DNA of 64,000 nt, taken from NCBI GenBank assembly GCA_047639555.1, contig JBLIOE010000018.1:6118-70117 (forward strand), in the 5' to 3' direction. Shown one piece after another: positions 52,417 through 61,009 of this stretch (its first letter is position 1; the number at the start of each line of letters is the position of its first letter). Position numbers and translations under genes: made by a program. The notes under the pieces were generated by a model that was not told the DNA's origin, made no database searches, and saw only the letters and a list, made by a program, of their open reading frames with translations. This stretch comes from JAJRXC01 sp047639555 (GTDB lineage Bacteria; Actinomycetota; Acidimicrobiia; Acidimicrobiales; Aldehydirespiratoraceae).

Positions 52417-52620
52417 GTGACCGCTTGGACTGTTGAGATCGACCGCGATCGCTGCATCGGCAGTGGCCAGTGCCTCGTGTACGCGCCCGGCACGTTCGCC
52501 CACGACGAAGAGACAAAAGCGGTCGTCGACTCGGCCTCGACCGAGGACCTCGCCATGATTCAGAACGCAGTCGAAGCCTGCCCCACGCGCGCCCTTGAAC
52601 TGACGACGGACGGAGCCTGA
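52417..52620 (+). CDS. Ferredoxin, [3Fe-4S] type, P450 partner
   Basis: This 67-residue ferredoxin has Cys13, Cys19 and Cys55 (C-IGSGQ-C and C-PTRA), with Ser16 where a fourth ligand would be, typical of actinobacterial P450 ferredoxins. The GTG start is one base after the amidohydrolase stop. It lies two genes before the P450 at 53398 and would carry electrons to it. The reductase could be the gene at the left edge of the window, but that is inference. Confidence 0.9.
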   Translation: MTAWTVEIDRDRCIGSGQCLVYAPGTFAHDEETKAVVDSASTEDLAMIQNAVEACPTRALELTTDGA

Positions 52621-52621
52621 G

Positions 52622-53401
52622 ATGATGCTCAACGGAAAAAGCGCCATCATCACCGGATCGGGATCTGGCGTCGGTCGCACATCGGCGCTCCGCTTCGCCG
52701 AGGAGGGGGCGCGAGTTCTCTGCGCCGACATCAATGCGGAGGGAGCGGCCGAGACCGTTGCCCAGATCGAAGCAGCCGGCGGCACCGCCGTCGCGATTAC
52801 CACTGACGTCGCTCAGGAGGCTGAGGTCGAGGCAATGATCGCGGCGGCGGTCGAACACTTTGGTCGCCTCGACATCTTGTTCAACAACGTCGGTATCCCG
52901 ACCCCACGCCTTGGTGCACTGCTCGAAGAACACACGGCGGAGGACTTCTTCCGCCTCACGGCCGTCAACCTTGGTGGTGTCTTCTTCGGTTGTAAACACG
53001 CCGTGCTCCAATTTAAGAAGCAGGGCGACGGCGGCGTGATCCTCAACACCGGATCCGTCGCGGGACTGGTCGGCTGGGGTGGCACCGTCTACGGCGCCAC
53101 GAAGGGCGGCGTGCACCAGATCACGAAGGCGGTCGCCATCGAGGCCGCACCCTTCGGGATCCGGTCCAACGCAATCTGTCCGGCCGGAATGCCCCGCACG
53201 GGCTTCATGGCTGCGGGCGGGATGGAACTGCCCGAGGAAGCACTCGACGCGGTCGTTGCCTCCCTCGCGGCGGACCACCCGCTGGGCCGAGTGGTCTCGG
53301 CCGAAGACTGCGCCGAGGCCGCCGTGTTTCTGTGTTCGGACAAGGCACACAACATCACCGGCGTACTCATGCCGGTCGACGGAGGGTATGTCGCTCGATG
53401 A
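52622..53401 (+). CDS. Short-chain dehydrogenase/reductase (SDR)
   Basis: This 259-residue classical SDR shows IITGSGSGVGRTSALRF, DILFNNVGIPTP and the catalytic YGATK. It starts one base after the ferredoxin stop (tandem ATGATG; the second ATG is also possible) and overlaps the P450 start by ATGA. It may oxidise an alcohol made by the P450 to a ketone or aldehyde. Confidence 0.92.
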   Translation: MMLNGKSAIITGSGSGVGRTSALRFAEEGARVLCADINAEGAAETVAQIEAAGGTAVAITTDVAQEAEVEAMIAAAVEHFGRLDILFNNVGIPTPRLGALLEEHTAEDFFRLTAVNLGGVFFGCKHAVLQFKKQGDGGVILNTGSVAGLVGWGGTVYGATKGGVHQITKAVAIEAAPFGIRSNAICPAGMPRTGFMAAGGMELPEEALDAVVASLAADHPLGRVVSAEDCAEAAVFLCSDKAHNITGVLMPVDGGYVAR

Positions 53402-54654
53402 CGGTTCACGAAGACATCGCGAAGCTCGATCGAGACCGGCTTCGCACCCTGTTCGATCTGCGCAACAGCTCCAATCTTTATGCCGGCGGCGATTACGAGG
53501 ACGACCCTTACGTTGCGTGGAACGCGTTGCGGGCGGCCGCCCCGGTTCACGAAGGGACGCTCCACTCGCTGACCGGGATCGACAGCGATCTGATGTTCCA
53601 CGGCCTTCCGTATCCGGAGAGCCCACATTTCACGGCGTTCACCCACGCCGCACTCGACGACGCTTACCGCAACGAAGAGGTGTTCTCATCGTCTGCGAAC
53701 GCAGTCGACCCGAAGGGCGAAGCCAGCATCGAGTCGAGCATGCTCTCGATGGGCGGGGCGCAACATCGGCGCTACCGCGCCCTCGTACAGCCTTCATTCG
53801 TGCCGGCTAGGGCGCAATGGTGGATCAACAACTGGATCGAAGATCTCGCGCAAGCCCTGGTCGACGGCATCGTTTCGGAAGGCCGAGCCGAACTCAACGT
53901 CGACTTCTGCGCCCCGATTCCGGTGATGACAATCACGGGCAGCTTCGGAATCTCCGTCGAGGACGCGCTCGACGTGCGGGCCTCGATGACCGATCCGATG
54001 AAGGTCATCGAGATGCTGATCCCGATCATCGAAGCTCGGCGAGCCGAGCCAGCCGACGACTTGATCAGTGTGCTCGTCGAAGCCGAGATCACCGACGAGG
54101 AGGGCGTGGCGCACCGCCTCACCGATGCCGAGATCTACTCCTTCGCGTTTCTTCTCCTCGCCGCCGGCTCGGGCACGACATGGAAACAGATGGGCATCAC
54201 GCTGGCGGCTCTGCTCGCGCGCCCCGACGTTCTCGCCGCCGTTCGTGAGGACCGCACGCTCGTAAAGGCGGCAATCGAAGAGGGTTTGCGCTGGATGCCG
54301 ACCGATCCGATGTTCTCCCGGTGGGTCACCCAGGACATCGACTTCCACGGAACCCACATCCCGAAGGGCGCGGTGTTGCACCTCTGCCTCGGCGCGGCGA
54401 ATCGTGATCCCGCCCGCTGGGAAGATCGCCCCGATGAGTTCGACATCTACCGCCCGATGAAACCCGCGATGGGCTTCGGTGGTGGGGCCCATATCTGCCT
54501 GGGCATGCACGTTGCCCGCGCCGAAATGACGTCGGGCATCAATGCGCTGCTCGACCGACTGCCGAATCTTCGGCTTGACCCCGATGCGGCGCCGCCCCGG
54601 CCCGTCGGTTTCTACGAGCGGGGCGTGATGGAGATCCCAGTGATATTCCGATGA
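53398..54654 (+). CDS. Cytochrome P450
   Basis: This 418-residue P450 has the I-helix LLLAAGSGTTWKQ, the K-helix ExxR in IEEGLRWMP, and the heme loop GFGGGAHICLGMHVAR with Cys367. AGSGTTW is a common actinobacterial form. With the ferredoxin at 52417 and SDR at 52622 it forms an oxidation unit; the hydroxylated substrate is not known. The 3' end overlaps the Ddn-like gene by ATGA. Confidence 0.93.
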   Translation: MTVHEDIAKLDRDRLRTLFDLRNSSNLYAGGDYEDDPYVAWNALRAAAPVHEGTLHSLTGIDSDLMFHGLPYPESPHFTAFTHAALDDAYRNEEVFSSSANAVDPKGEASIESSMLSMGGAQHRRYRALVQPSFVPARAQWWINNWIEDLAQALVDGIVSEGRAELNVDFCAPIPVMTITGSFGISVEDALDVRASMTDPMKVIEMLIPIIEARRAEPADDLISVLVEAEITDEEGVAHRLTDAEIYSFAFLLLAAGSGTTWKQMGITLAALLARPDVLAAVREDRTLVKAAIEEGLRWMPTDPMFSRWVTQDIDFHGTHIPKGAVLHLCLGAANRDPARWEDRPDEFDIYRPMKPAMGFGGGAHICLGMHVARAEMTSGINALLDRLPNLRLDPDAAPPRPVGFYERGVMEIPVIFR

Positions 54655-55088
54655 GCGAAGATCCCGACTACACCCCACCCGACCTGACGCTGGTCGGCGA
54701 AACCCACGTGGCCGCCTACCGCGTGACGGGCGGCGAGACCGGCTACCTGTGGAATGGCGTTCCTACGCTGCTGCTCACAGTGACTGGTCGTCAGAGCGGC
54801 CAACCGCGGACGTCTGCGTTGATCTTCGGTCAGGACGGCGATGATTTTCTCGTCGTCGCCTCGATGGGTGGTGCCCCGATGCACCCCCAGTGGTATAAGA
54901 ACTTGCTGGCCACGCCGTCGGCCGAGATCCAGGTGAAAGCCGAGGTCACGCCGGTCGTCGCCCGGACCGCCACCGCCGACGAGAAGCCACGGCTTTGGGA
55001 GATTGTGCGTGAAGTCTGGCCAAACTACGACACATATCAGGAACGAACTGAGCGAGAGATTCCGGTTGTTATCCTCTCGCCCTCATGA
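54651..55088 (+). CDS. Ddn-like deazaflavin (F420)-dependent nitroreductase family protein
   Basis: This 145-residue protein has VPTLLLTVTGRQSGQPRTSA and MHPQWYKNLLATPSAEIQV, the typical split-barrel signature of the F420H2-dependent Ddn family. Members reduce quinones, nitro groups or enones with F420H2. It overlaps P450 and TetR genes by 4 bp each and is well placed to reduce an unsaturated intermediate. Confidence 0.9.
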   Translation: MSEDPDYTPPDLTLVGETHVAAYRVTGGETGYLWNGVPTLLLTVTGRQSGQPRTSALIFGQDGDDFLVVASMGGAPMHPQWYKNLLATPSAEIQVKAEVTPVVARTATADEKPRLWEIVREVWPNYDTYQERTEREIPVVILSPS

Positions 55089-55741
55089 GTGTTTCCTGGA
55101 CTGATCGAGCGGCGGATCGTTCGCCGCGGGTACAGCGGTCGCGGGTGCGGAGCATCGAGCAGGCTCGCGTCATCGTTGATGCGGCGCTTCGGCTCATCGC
55201 GTCCGGCGCCGAAGAGTTCACGACGCAGGAGTTGATCAACGAAGCCGGCGTCGCTCTGCAGACCTTCTACCGGTACTTCGCCGGCAAGGATGAACTCCTC
55301 CTCGCCGTCCTCGAAGACCTGATCGGCGCCGCCACCGACGGCTTCAACGATCGGGCCAGTGGACTCACGGATCCGGTCGCTCGACTGGAACTCCATCTGA
55401 CCTCGGTGGTCGAGACCCTGGCAACGGGTGACGACGGTAGGGCGGGGGCGCGGTTCGTGGCGTCGGAGCACTGGCGCCTCGCCAAGCTTTTCCCCGATGA
55501 GCTCGCGGTCGCCACTCAACCCTTCACTGACCTACTGGCGTCCGAGGTTCGGGCCGGCTGCGATGCGGGCGTCTTCCGCTCTCTCGACCCGGATCGTGAC
55601 GCCTGGTTGATGGCGCAGATGGTGTTGTCGGTGCACCACCACTACTCGTTCGCGACGAGCAACGACCCGTCGATTGCCGCCGATCTCCGCCGGTTCTGTC
55701 TCTCGGCGGTGGGTGTGGACGTCAGTTCGACGGGGGCGTGA
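55085..55741 (+). CDS. TetR-family transcriptional regulator
   Basis: This 218-residue protein has the N-terminal helix-turn-helix (FTTQELINEAGVALQTFYRYF) and a C-terminal ligand domain. It overlaps the Ddn-like gene by ATGA, so it is made with the operon. The operon promoter holds the perfect inverted repeat at 49661, and a second copy is at 46771; this protein is the nearest candidate to bind them. The last 20 bp overlap the convergent acyl-CoA synthetase. Confidence 0.88.
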   Translation: MSVSWTDRAADRSPRVQRSRVRSIEQARVIVDAALRLIASGAEEFTTQELINEAGVALQTFYRYFAGKDELLLAVLEDLIGAATDGFNDRASGLTDPVARLELHLTSVVETLATGDDGRAGARFVASEHWRLAKLFPDELAVATQPFTDLLASEVRAGCDAGVFRSLDPDRDAWLMAQMVLSVHHHYSFATSNDPSIAADLRRFCLSAVGVDVSSTGA

Positions 55742-57347
55742 GCAGCCCGTCTCGGAGCTGTTGGCGTAGTCGGAATTTCTGGATCTTCCCCGTTGGCGTC
55801 CTCGGGAAGTCGGCGACCTCGTAGATCGATTCTGGCCACTTCTGTTTGGCGAGTCCGACGTCGGTCAGATGGGCGCGAACCTCGTCGAGTGTCGGAACGG
55901 TCGTCCCGGGCAAGAGCCGAAGCACTGCCGCGGCGCGTTCGCCCAGACGCTCGTCGGGTTGAGCAACGACCGCAGCCTCAGCCACCCCCGCCAGTCGCAG
56001 CAGCTGCTCTTCGACCTCTTGGGCGCTTATGTTCTCGCCGCCTCGGATGATCACATCGGAGATGCGGTCGGTGATGGAGAGATAGCCGTCGGCGTCGAGC
56101 TCACCGACATCGCCGGTTCGGTACCAGCCCTCGTCGTCGATCAATTCGGTCGTCAGGGTTTGGTCGGTATAGCCGAGGAACAGATCGGGACCTCGGCTGA
56201 AGATCTGGCCTTCGTCGTCGAGGCGGATCTCAACGCCGGGAAGAACGCAGCCGTCGGTGTGGAGGCGCTTCGCCTCGGCGTCGTTGATCGAGCACCCCGT
56301 GATCGACGGCTGTTCGGTGCTGCCGTAGGAGCGGTAGACGAGGATGCCGAGCGCGGTCAGCCGCTCGGTCACCGCAGAAGGAACGGTCGAGCCGCCCATT
56401 CCGGCGGTGGGCATGAGTGCGAGGTGTTCGTCGGTGAAGTCGGGGTGATCAAGGAGGCTGGTGACGAAGAACGTGGCGCCGCCGCCCATGCTCAAACCTT
56501 CGTCGAGCATCGTGCGAAGAACGAAAGCGGGATTCCACACGTCGACAAGGTGGATCGGCTGGTCCTTGAGGAGCGCGATGAGGAAGGCGTTGAGCATCCC
56601 CATGAAGTGACCGACGGGCGCACCGACGATGGCGGGCATCTCGGGGGCTCCGCTCATCGCGCCAAGCTGGCGGCCTTCGAAGCCGAGCGTGCGGTGGGTG
56701 TGGATCACGCCTTTTGGGTTACTGGTCGTGCCGGAGGTGAAACCGATGACGGCGGGGGAGTCGGGATCGACCCGCAGCGGCGCATCGATCGGCGCCTCAG
56801 TGAGTAAGTCTTCGAAGGGGTGGGCGCCTGCGGGGACGGTCTGGCCGTCGTCGGCCACGACGAACCAACGGTCGAGCTGTTCGTCGGTGAGAATGCCCGT
56901 GTAGTTCGCGACGTAGTCGATCTGGCCGAATGCGGCCGGAGTCACGATCACCGCCGGTTGCACGTCGTCAATGACGTAGGCGACTTCCTTGGCGCCATAG
57001 AAATGTACAACCGGCACCATGACGGCACCGAGGTAGGCCGCACCCCAGAAGACGATCGCTGCCTCGACGGAGTTAGGTAGCTGCGACATGACGACGTCGC
57101 CCGGCCCGAGACCACGAGCCTGCAGTGTGGCGGCGAAGGCGCGGGCGGCGCGGTCGACCTCGCCAAATGTGCCGCGCCAGGGGCGGGTTTCGGAATGGAC
57201 GGCGAAGGTGGCGTCGCTCAGTTTCTCGATGGCGCCGGCGACGATGTCACCGATCGTCTCGTCGTTCCACCAGCCCTCGGCGCGGTATTTCGCCGCCAGG
57301 TCCGGCGGCATTGTCCGCAGATTCCATCGGTCAGCGCGCTCGTTCAC
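55722..57347 (-). CDS. Acyl-CoA synthetase (AMP-binding, ANL family)
   Basis: This 541-residue enzyme has the P-loop GFTSGTTSNPKGVIHTH, YGSTEQPSITG, YRTGDVGELDADGYLSITDR and the C-terminal PRTPTGKIQKFRLRQ with the adenylation Lys. It would activate a carboxylic acid with ATP and CoA. GTG at 57347 follows AAGGGGA at good distance; the longer frame to 57440 crosses the divergent promoter and is rejected. Confidence 0.9.
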   Translation of the reverse strand: MNERADRWNLRTMPPDLAAKYRAEGWWNDETIGDIVAGAIEKLSDATFAVHSETRPWRGTFGEVDRAARAFAATLQARGLGPGDVVMSQLPNSVEAAIVFWGAAYLGAVMVPVVHFYGAKEVAYVIDDVQPAVIVTPAAFGQIDYVANYTGILTDEQLDRWFVVADDGQTVPAGAHPFEDLLTEAPIDAPLRVDPDSPAVIGFTSGTTSNPKGVIHTHRTLGFEGRQLGAMSGAPEMPAIVGAPVGHFMGMLNAFLIALLKDQPIHLVDVWNPAFVLRTMLDEGLSMGGGATFFVTSLLDHPDFTDEHLALMPTAGMGGSTVPSAVTERLTALGILVYRSYGSTEQPSITGCSINDAEAKRLHTDGCVLPGVEIRLDDEGQIFSRGPDLFLGYTDQTLTTELIDDEGWYRTGDVGELDADGYLSITDRISDVIIRGGENISAQEVEEQLLRLAGVAEAAVVAQPDERLGERAAAVLRLLPGTTVPTLDEVRAHLTDVGLAKQKWPESIYEVADFPRTPTGKIQKFRLRQQLRDGLLTPPSN

Positions 57348-57410
57348 CGGTCCCCTTCGGCCTTCTCGCCACGATTGCGGCGCATCTGCCCGGACACTAC
57401 AGTCCAATTT

Positions 57411-57424
57411 CGATGTCGATGTCA
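57411..57424. promoter_or_regulatory. Operator candidate over kinase start, cGAtGTCGAtGTCA
   Basis: This site has three changes from the perfect palindrome. It lies in the divergent space between the acyl-CoA synthetase (start 57347) and the kinase, and both possible kinase start codons (57413 and 57419) are inside it. Confidence 0.45.
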
Positions 57425-58483
57425 ATAAGTCTCCAAACATGGTTAGCCGAGCAGGTTCCCGAGGCCGATGAGGTCACGGTCGAGGGCCTCGACAAGGTTG
57501 AAATGGGCCATTCAGCAGAGATGTTCACGTTGACGATGGTGACTATCATCGGCGGCATTGAGCAACGCGACGACATCGTGGTCCGCCTCCGGCCGCCTGA
57601 GCCCGGTTTACTGGAGCCCTACGACTTGCAGCGCCAATTCGAGGTGATGCAGGGGCTCGAAGGCACCGATGTGCGCGCGCCGCGTGCGTTGTGGATCGAG
57701 CCGACCGGCGATGTCTTAGGTCGTCCCTTCCTCGTGATGAACCGCCTCGATGGCGAGGTCTGGGAACAAAACGAGATTCCGGCCGAGGTCGAGGCGGAAC
57801 CGGGCCGGATCCGGCGCATGTGCGAAGACATGGTCGATCAATACGCCGCGATCCACCTCGTCGACCTTGAGGCCACCGGGCTCAGCTCCCTCGGCGACGG
57901 AGGGAACTACGTCACTCGCGAACTCGCCCATTGGGAGTCCGAGATGAAACGGGTCCAACGTGGGCCCGTGCCGGCGATGGAGCGCCTTCTCGTCGAGCTT
58001 CGACGCCAGCAGCCAGACCCGTCGCCCCGCATCACGCTCGTCCACGGCGATCCGAAGCCGGGCAACGTCGGCTTCGTCGGCGATGAGGTCTCCGCCGTCT
58101 TTGACTGGGAGCTTTCAACCCTCGGTGACCCACTCACTGACGTGGGATACCTCGAGCTGATGTGGGCAATGCCCGTCGGCATCAGTAGCCGCCCCGACTC
58201 GCTCACCGTCGACGAGTTCATTGCCCGCTATGAGGAACGCACTGGCTTCACGGCCGAGCACCGGGAGTGGTACTTCGCCATGCAGGTGTTCAAGGTGTGC
58301 GCCATTCAACTCATTGGATCGATGCTGTTCGACGCTGGACACAACGACGACCCGCGCTCCGTCGGAATGGCGATGGGTATCGAACTTATGGCCCCGATGG
58401 GTTTGGCCGCGCTGGGCGTGGACGAGCCCGTCGAGATGGGTGCGATCTACCCGCGCGAAGAGCGCATGGCGACCCTCCGCTAA
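57413..58483 (+). CDS. APH-fold phosphotransferase, ACAD10/11 kinase-like
   Basis: This protein has 356 residues from ATG 57413 (354 from 57419). The catalytic loop is HGDPKPGNVGF and the metal strand VFDWELSTLGDPLTDVGYLE, typical of kinase-fold proteins next to acyl-CoA genes. Other parts: DDIVVRLRPPEPGLLEPYDL near residue 45 and PFLVMNRLDGEVW as hinge. No ribosome site can be seen since the start codon lies in the operator-like site, so the transcript may be leaderless. It is divergent from an acyl-CoA synthetase, so a hydroxyacyl-CoA is a fair guess as substrate. Confidence 0.85.
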   Translation: MSMSISLQTWLAEQVPEADEVTVEGLDKVEMGHSAEMFTLTMVTIIGGIEQRDDIVVRLRPPEPGLLEPYDLQRQFEVMQGLEGTDVRAPRALWIEPTGDVLGRPFLVMNRLDGEVWEQNEIPAEVEAEPGRIRRMCEDMVDQYAAIHLVDLEATGLSSLGDGGNYVTRELAHWESEMKRVQRGPVPAMERLLVELRRQQPDPSPRITLVHGDPKPGNVGFVGDEVSAVFDWELSTLGDPLTDVGYLELMWAMPVGISSRPDSLTVDEFIARYEERTGFTAEHREWYFAMQVFKVCAIQLIGSMLFDAGHNDDPRSVGMAMGIELMAPMGLAALGVDEPVEMGAIYPREERMATLR

Positions 58484-58499
58484 ACAGATGCTTGTTTAG
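58480..58499. terminator. Short hairpin at the kinase stop
   Basis: CTAAACA (58480-58486) and TGTTTAG (58493-58499) form a 7-bp stem over a 6-nt loop and include the kinase stop codon. The genes on both sides converge here. There is no T-run. The sequence TTTAGACAGT occurs twice directly after (58495-58504, 58511-58520). Confidence 0.3.
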
Positions 58500-58511
58500 A
58501 CAGTCGCGAAT

Positions 58512-59687
58512 TTAGACAGTGACCTCGACGTTCATGAGGCGGGCGAGGTTGCCGCCCATGAGCTTGTGCTGGAGTTCGGGCGCGAGGTGGGTGAGCTCGT
58601 TGGCGAAGCTTCGTGGGTCGCCGAGTCCCTCCGGGTGCGGATAGTCGGACCCGAACAGGATGCGGTCTTCGCCGAGTAGTTCCGCGAGAGCGCCGAGGTC
58701 CTCTTCCCAGAACGGGCTGATGTGGATGTTGCGCTTTACCTGGTCGACCGGGTTCTCAACGAACGCCTGGGGCTGCTTTTTCCAGAGTTCGGCCATCTTG
58801 GTGAGGAGCGGCTCGACCCACGATGCGCCGTTCTCGATCACGGCGATCTTCAGTGCCGGGAACCGTGACAGCGTGCCGTGACACACGAGTGATGCGACCG
58901 TGTCTTCGATCGGCCGCCACATTGAGAAGGTGCGGAACGGATTGGGCTGGAAGGGAAGGAACTCGCCGCTCTGCCCCGTCCAGTCGTTGGTGTAGCGGTC
59001 GTAGCCGCTGTCGGACGAGTGGAGTGCGACGAGAATGTCGTGCTCGACAACGCGCTCCCAGAACGGGTCGAACTCGGGCAGGCCCATCGAGCGGGAACCC
59101 TTGAACCCCGGGACGGGAGCCGGTCGGATCAGGACGACTTTTGCGCCCCGCTCTACGACCCAGTCGAGCTCTTCGATGGCCTTCTCAACGATCGGCAGTG
59201 TGATGACGGGAGTGGAGAAGATACGGCCCTCGTAGTCGAACTTCCAGGTCTCGTACATCCACTCGTTGAGCGCGTGGATTACGGCGTGTGTGATGTCGGG
59301 GAAGTCGCGCATGCGCTCCTCGAGGAGGCTGGCGAGAGTGGGGAACATCAGCGTGTGTTCGAGGCCCTGCTCGTCCATCAGTTCGAGACGCGCGGCCGGA
59401 CCCCGCATTGCATCCGTGCAGGGAATCGGTTTCCCGTAGAGCTCCCGCATGCTCTTCCCGTCGCCGTTGCCCTTGCGGTAGTAGTCCTCCAATGCGCCCG
59501 GTCGGGCCACGATGTCGAACGTGGGGTTCGGGATGTATTCGGTGATCTGTCCGTTCACCGCGATCTTGGTCCGGCCGTCGACCTCGACGTAGCGGATGAC
59601 GTTCTTGTACTCGGCGGGGAGAAACTTGGTGAATGCCTCTGGCGTCTCGTACATATGGTTGTCGGCGTCAAAGATGGGGACGTACAT
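58512..59687 (-). CDS. Amidohydrolase family 2 metal-dependent hydrolase
   Basis: This 391-residue protein starts VPIFDADNHMYETPEAFTKF, has ILVALHSSDSGYDRYTNDW in the centre and ILFGSDYPHPEGLGDPRSF near residue 350. The FDxDNHxYExxxAFT pattern matches the gene at 59819, so these divergent neighbours are a paralogous pair with a duplicated history. Substrate unknown. Confidence 0.9.
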   Translation of the reverse strand: MYVPIFDADNHMYETPEAFTKFLPAEYKNVIRYVEVDGRTKIAVNGQITEYIPNPTFDIVARPGALEDYYRKGNGDGKSMRELYGKPIPCTDAMRGPAARLELMDEQGLEHTLMFPTLASLLEERMRDFPDITHAVIHALNEWMYETWKFDYEGRIFSTPVITLPIVEKAIEELDWVVERGAKVVLIRPAPVPGFKGSRSMGLPEFDPFWERVVEHDILVALHSSDSGYDRYTNDWTGQSGEFLPFQPNPFRTFSMWRPIEDTVASLVCHGTLSRFPALKIAVIENGASWVEPLLTKMAELWKKQPQAFVENPVDQVKRNIHISPFWEEDLGALAELLGEDRILFGSDYPHPEGLGDPRSFANELTHLAPELQHKLMGGNLARLMNVEVTV

Positions 59688-59744
59688 CGCGGCGGCCTTT
59701 CGAGCGGGTCGAGGTGTGCTCAGACAAGGCTAACGTAGCTGTTT

Positions 59745-59758
59745 TGACAGCGACGTCG
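59745..59758. promoter_or_regulatory. Operator candidate, TGACagCGACGTCg
   Basis: This site has three changes from the perfect palindrome. It lies in the 131-bp space between the divergent amidohydrolases (starts 59687 and 59819). Confidence 0.4.
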
Positions 59759-59776
59759 AAATCGATAGTGTCCTCG

Positions 59777-59818
59777 CCAAGAGGTATGTGCGAAGAGGTA
59801 TGAGCGAAGAGGTATGAG
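59777..59818 (+). repeat. Three tandem 14-bp repeats carrying minicistrons
   Basis: Units are CCAAGAGGTATGTG (59777-59790), CGAAGAGGTATGAG (59791-59804) and the same again (59805-59818). Each has an AAGAGG ribosome-like box and an ATG. They encode MCEEV-stop (59786-59803), MSEEV-stop (59800-59817) and MR-stop (59814-59822), each stop overlapping the next start as ATGA, and the last overlaps the amidohydrolase ATG at 59819. This is a likely translational control leader. Confidence 0.65.
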
Positions 59819-61009
59819 ATGACCGAACGAGCCCAGATCTTCGACTTCGATAACCACTACTACGAAGCCACTGACGCGTTTACCCGTTTTCAAGACAAGT
59901 CCATGCGTAGCCGCGGTGTGCGGTGGGCTGAGATCGACGGACGGCAGCGAATGCTTGTCGGCGGCACGCTCAACGCATACATCGCCAACCCCACCTTCGA
60001 CCCTGTCGCAAAACCAGGGTCGCTGTGGGATTGGTACCGCGGCAATCCCGCGCAGGAGACCATCGTCGAAGCGTTTGGGGAACTCGAGCCGATCCGGCCG
60101 GAGTATCGCGACCGCGACGCTCGTCTTTCGGTGATGGACGAGCAGGACATCACGGCAACGCTGCTGTTCCCGACGCTCGGCGTGGGTGTTGAAGAGGCAC
60201 TCCGTCACGACCCCGAAGCGGCGGCTGCGGCCTTTCATTCGTTCAATCGCTGGCTCGACGAGGACTGGGGATACAACTACGCACAGCGGATATTTGCCGT
60301 GCCCTATATTCAGATGCTCGATCCGGCGGCGGCCGTTGAAGAGCTGCGAACCGTCCTCGATCGCGGCGCAGCCGTCGTCAACGTACGCAACGCGCCGGTG
60401 CCCGCGCCGGGCGGGTATCGGTCGCCCTTCGACGCGGTCTACGACCCATTCTGGGGGCTCGCCGCGGAGTCCGGCGTGGTTGTCGCCAATCATGCGGGCA
60501 ACGACGGCTACGACGCACTTGTTCAGATGTGGGAACCTAGCCAGGCGGAAAGTTCGCTGTTTCGTTCCCCGCTTCGTGGTGTGGTGACAAAGTCTCGGGC
60601 CGTCAGCGATTTCTACGCCGCCGCGGTCTGTCACCGGATCTTCGAACGGTTCCCAGCGCTGCGAATGGCGAGCGTCGAGAACGGCGCATCCTGGATCCCT
60701 GAGCTGCTCCACCGGCTCGCCGATGCGGCCAACCGCAACCCGGGCTACTTCGCTGATCATCCCAGCGAGGTCTTTGCTCGACACGTGTGGGTCACGCCGT
60801 TCTGGGAGGACAACATCGCTGACCTCGTGCAGCACTTCCCGGTCGGGCGGCTTCTGCTTGGATCCGATTGGCCGCACGCCGAGGGCACACGTGAGCCCTA
60901 CGACTTCGTCACCGACTCGCTCGCCGGCCTGCCGGAAGATCAGGTGCAGCGTATCGCCCACGACAATGCCGTCGAGTTGCTTGGAATGACCGGCGGCGCG
61001 GCCGGGTGA
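59819..61009 (+). CDS. Amidohydrolase family 2 metal-dependent hydrolase
   Basis: This 396-residue protein starts AQIFDFDNHYYEATDAFTRF, has VVVANHAGNDGYDALVQMW in the centre and LLLGSDWPHAEGTREPYDF near residue 350. It is paralogous with the gene at 58512. The start at 59819 overlaps the end of a chain of three minicistrons. The stop overlaps the GTG start of the ACAD at 61006, so the two are made together. Confidence 0.9.
   Translation: MTERAQIFDFDNHYYEATDAFTRFQDKSMRSRGVRWAEIDGRQRMLVGGTLNAYIANPTFDPVAKPGSLWDWYRGNPAQETIVEAFGELEPIRPEYRDRDARLSVMDEQDITATLLFPTLGVGVEEALRHDPEAAAAAFHSFNRWLDEDWGYNYAQRIFAVPYIQMLDPAAAVEELRTVLDRGAAVVNVRNAPVPAPGGYRSPFDAVYDPFWGLAAESGVVVANHAGNDGYDALVQMWEPSQAESSLFRSPLRGVVTKSRAVSDFYAAAVCHRIFERFPALRMASVENGASWIPELLHRLADAANRNPGYFADHPSEVFARHVWVTPFWEDNIADLVQHFPVGRLLLGSDWPHAEGTREPYDFVTDSLAGLPEDQVQRIAHDNAVELLGMTGGAAG

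Noticed and set aside
50571..52556. 661-codon minus-strand open frame
   Set aside because: Antisense to the aldehyde dehydrogenase and amidohydrolase genes, which carry full family motifs; no known motif in the antisense product.
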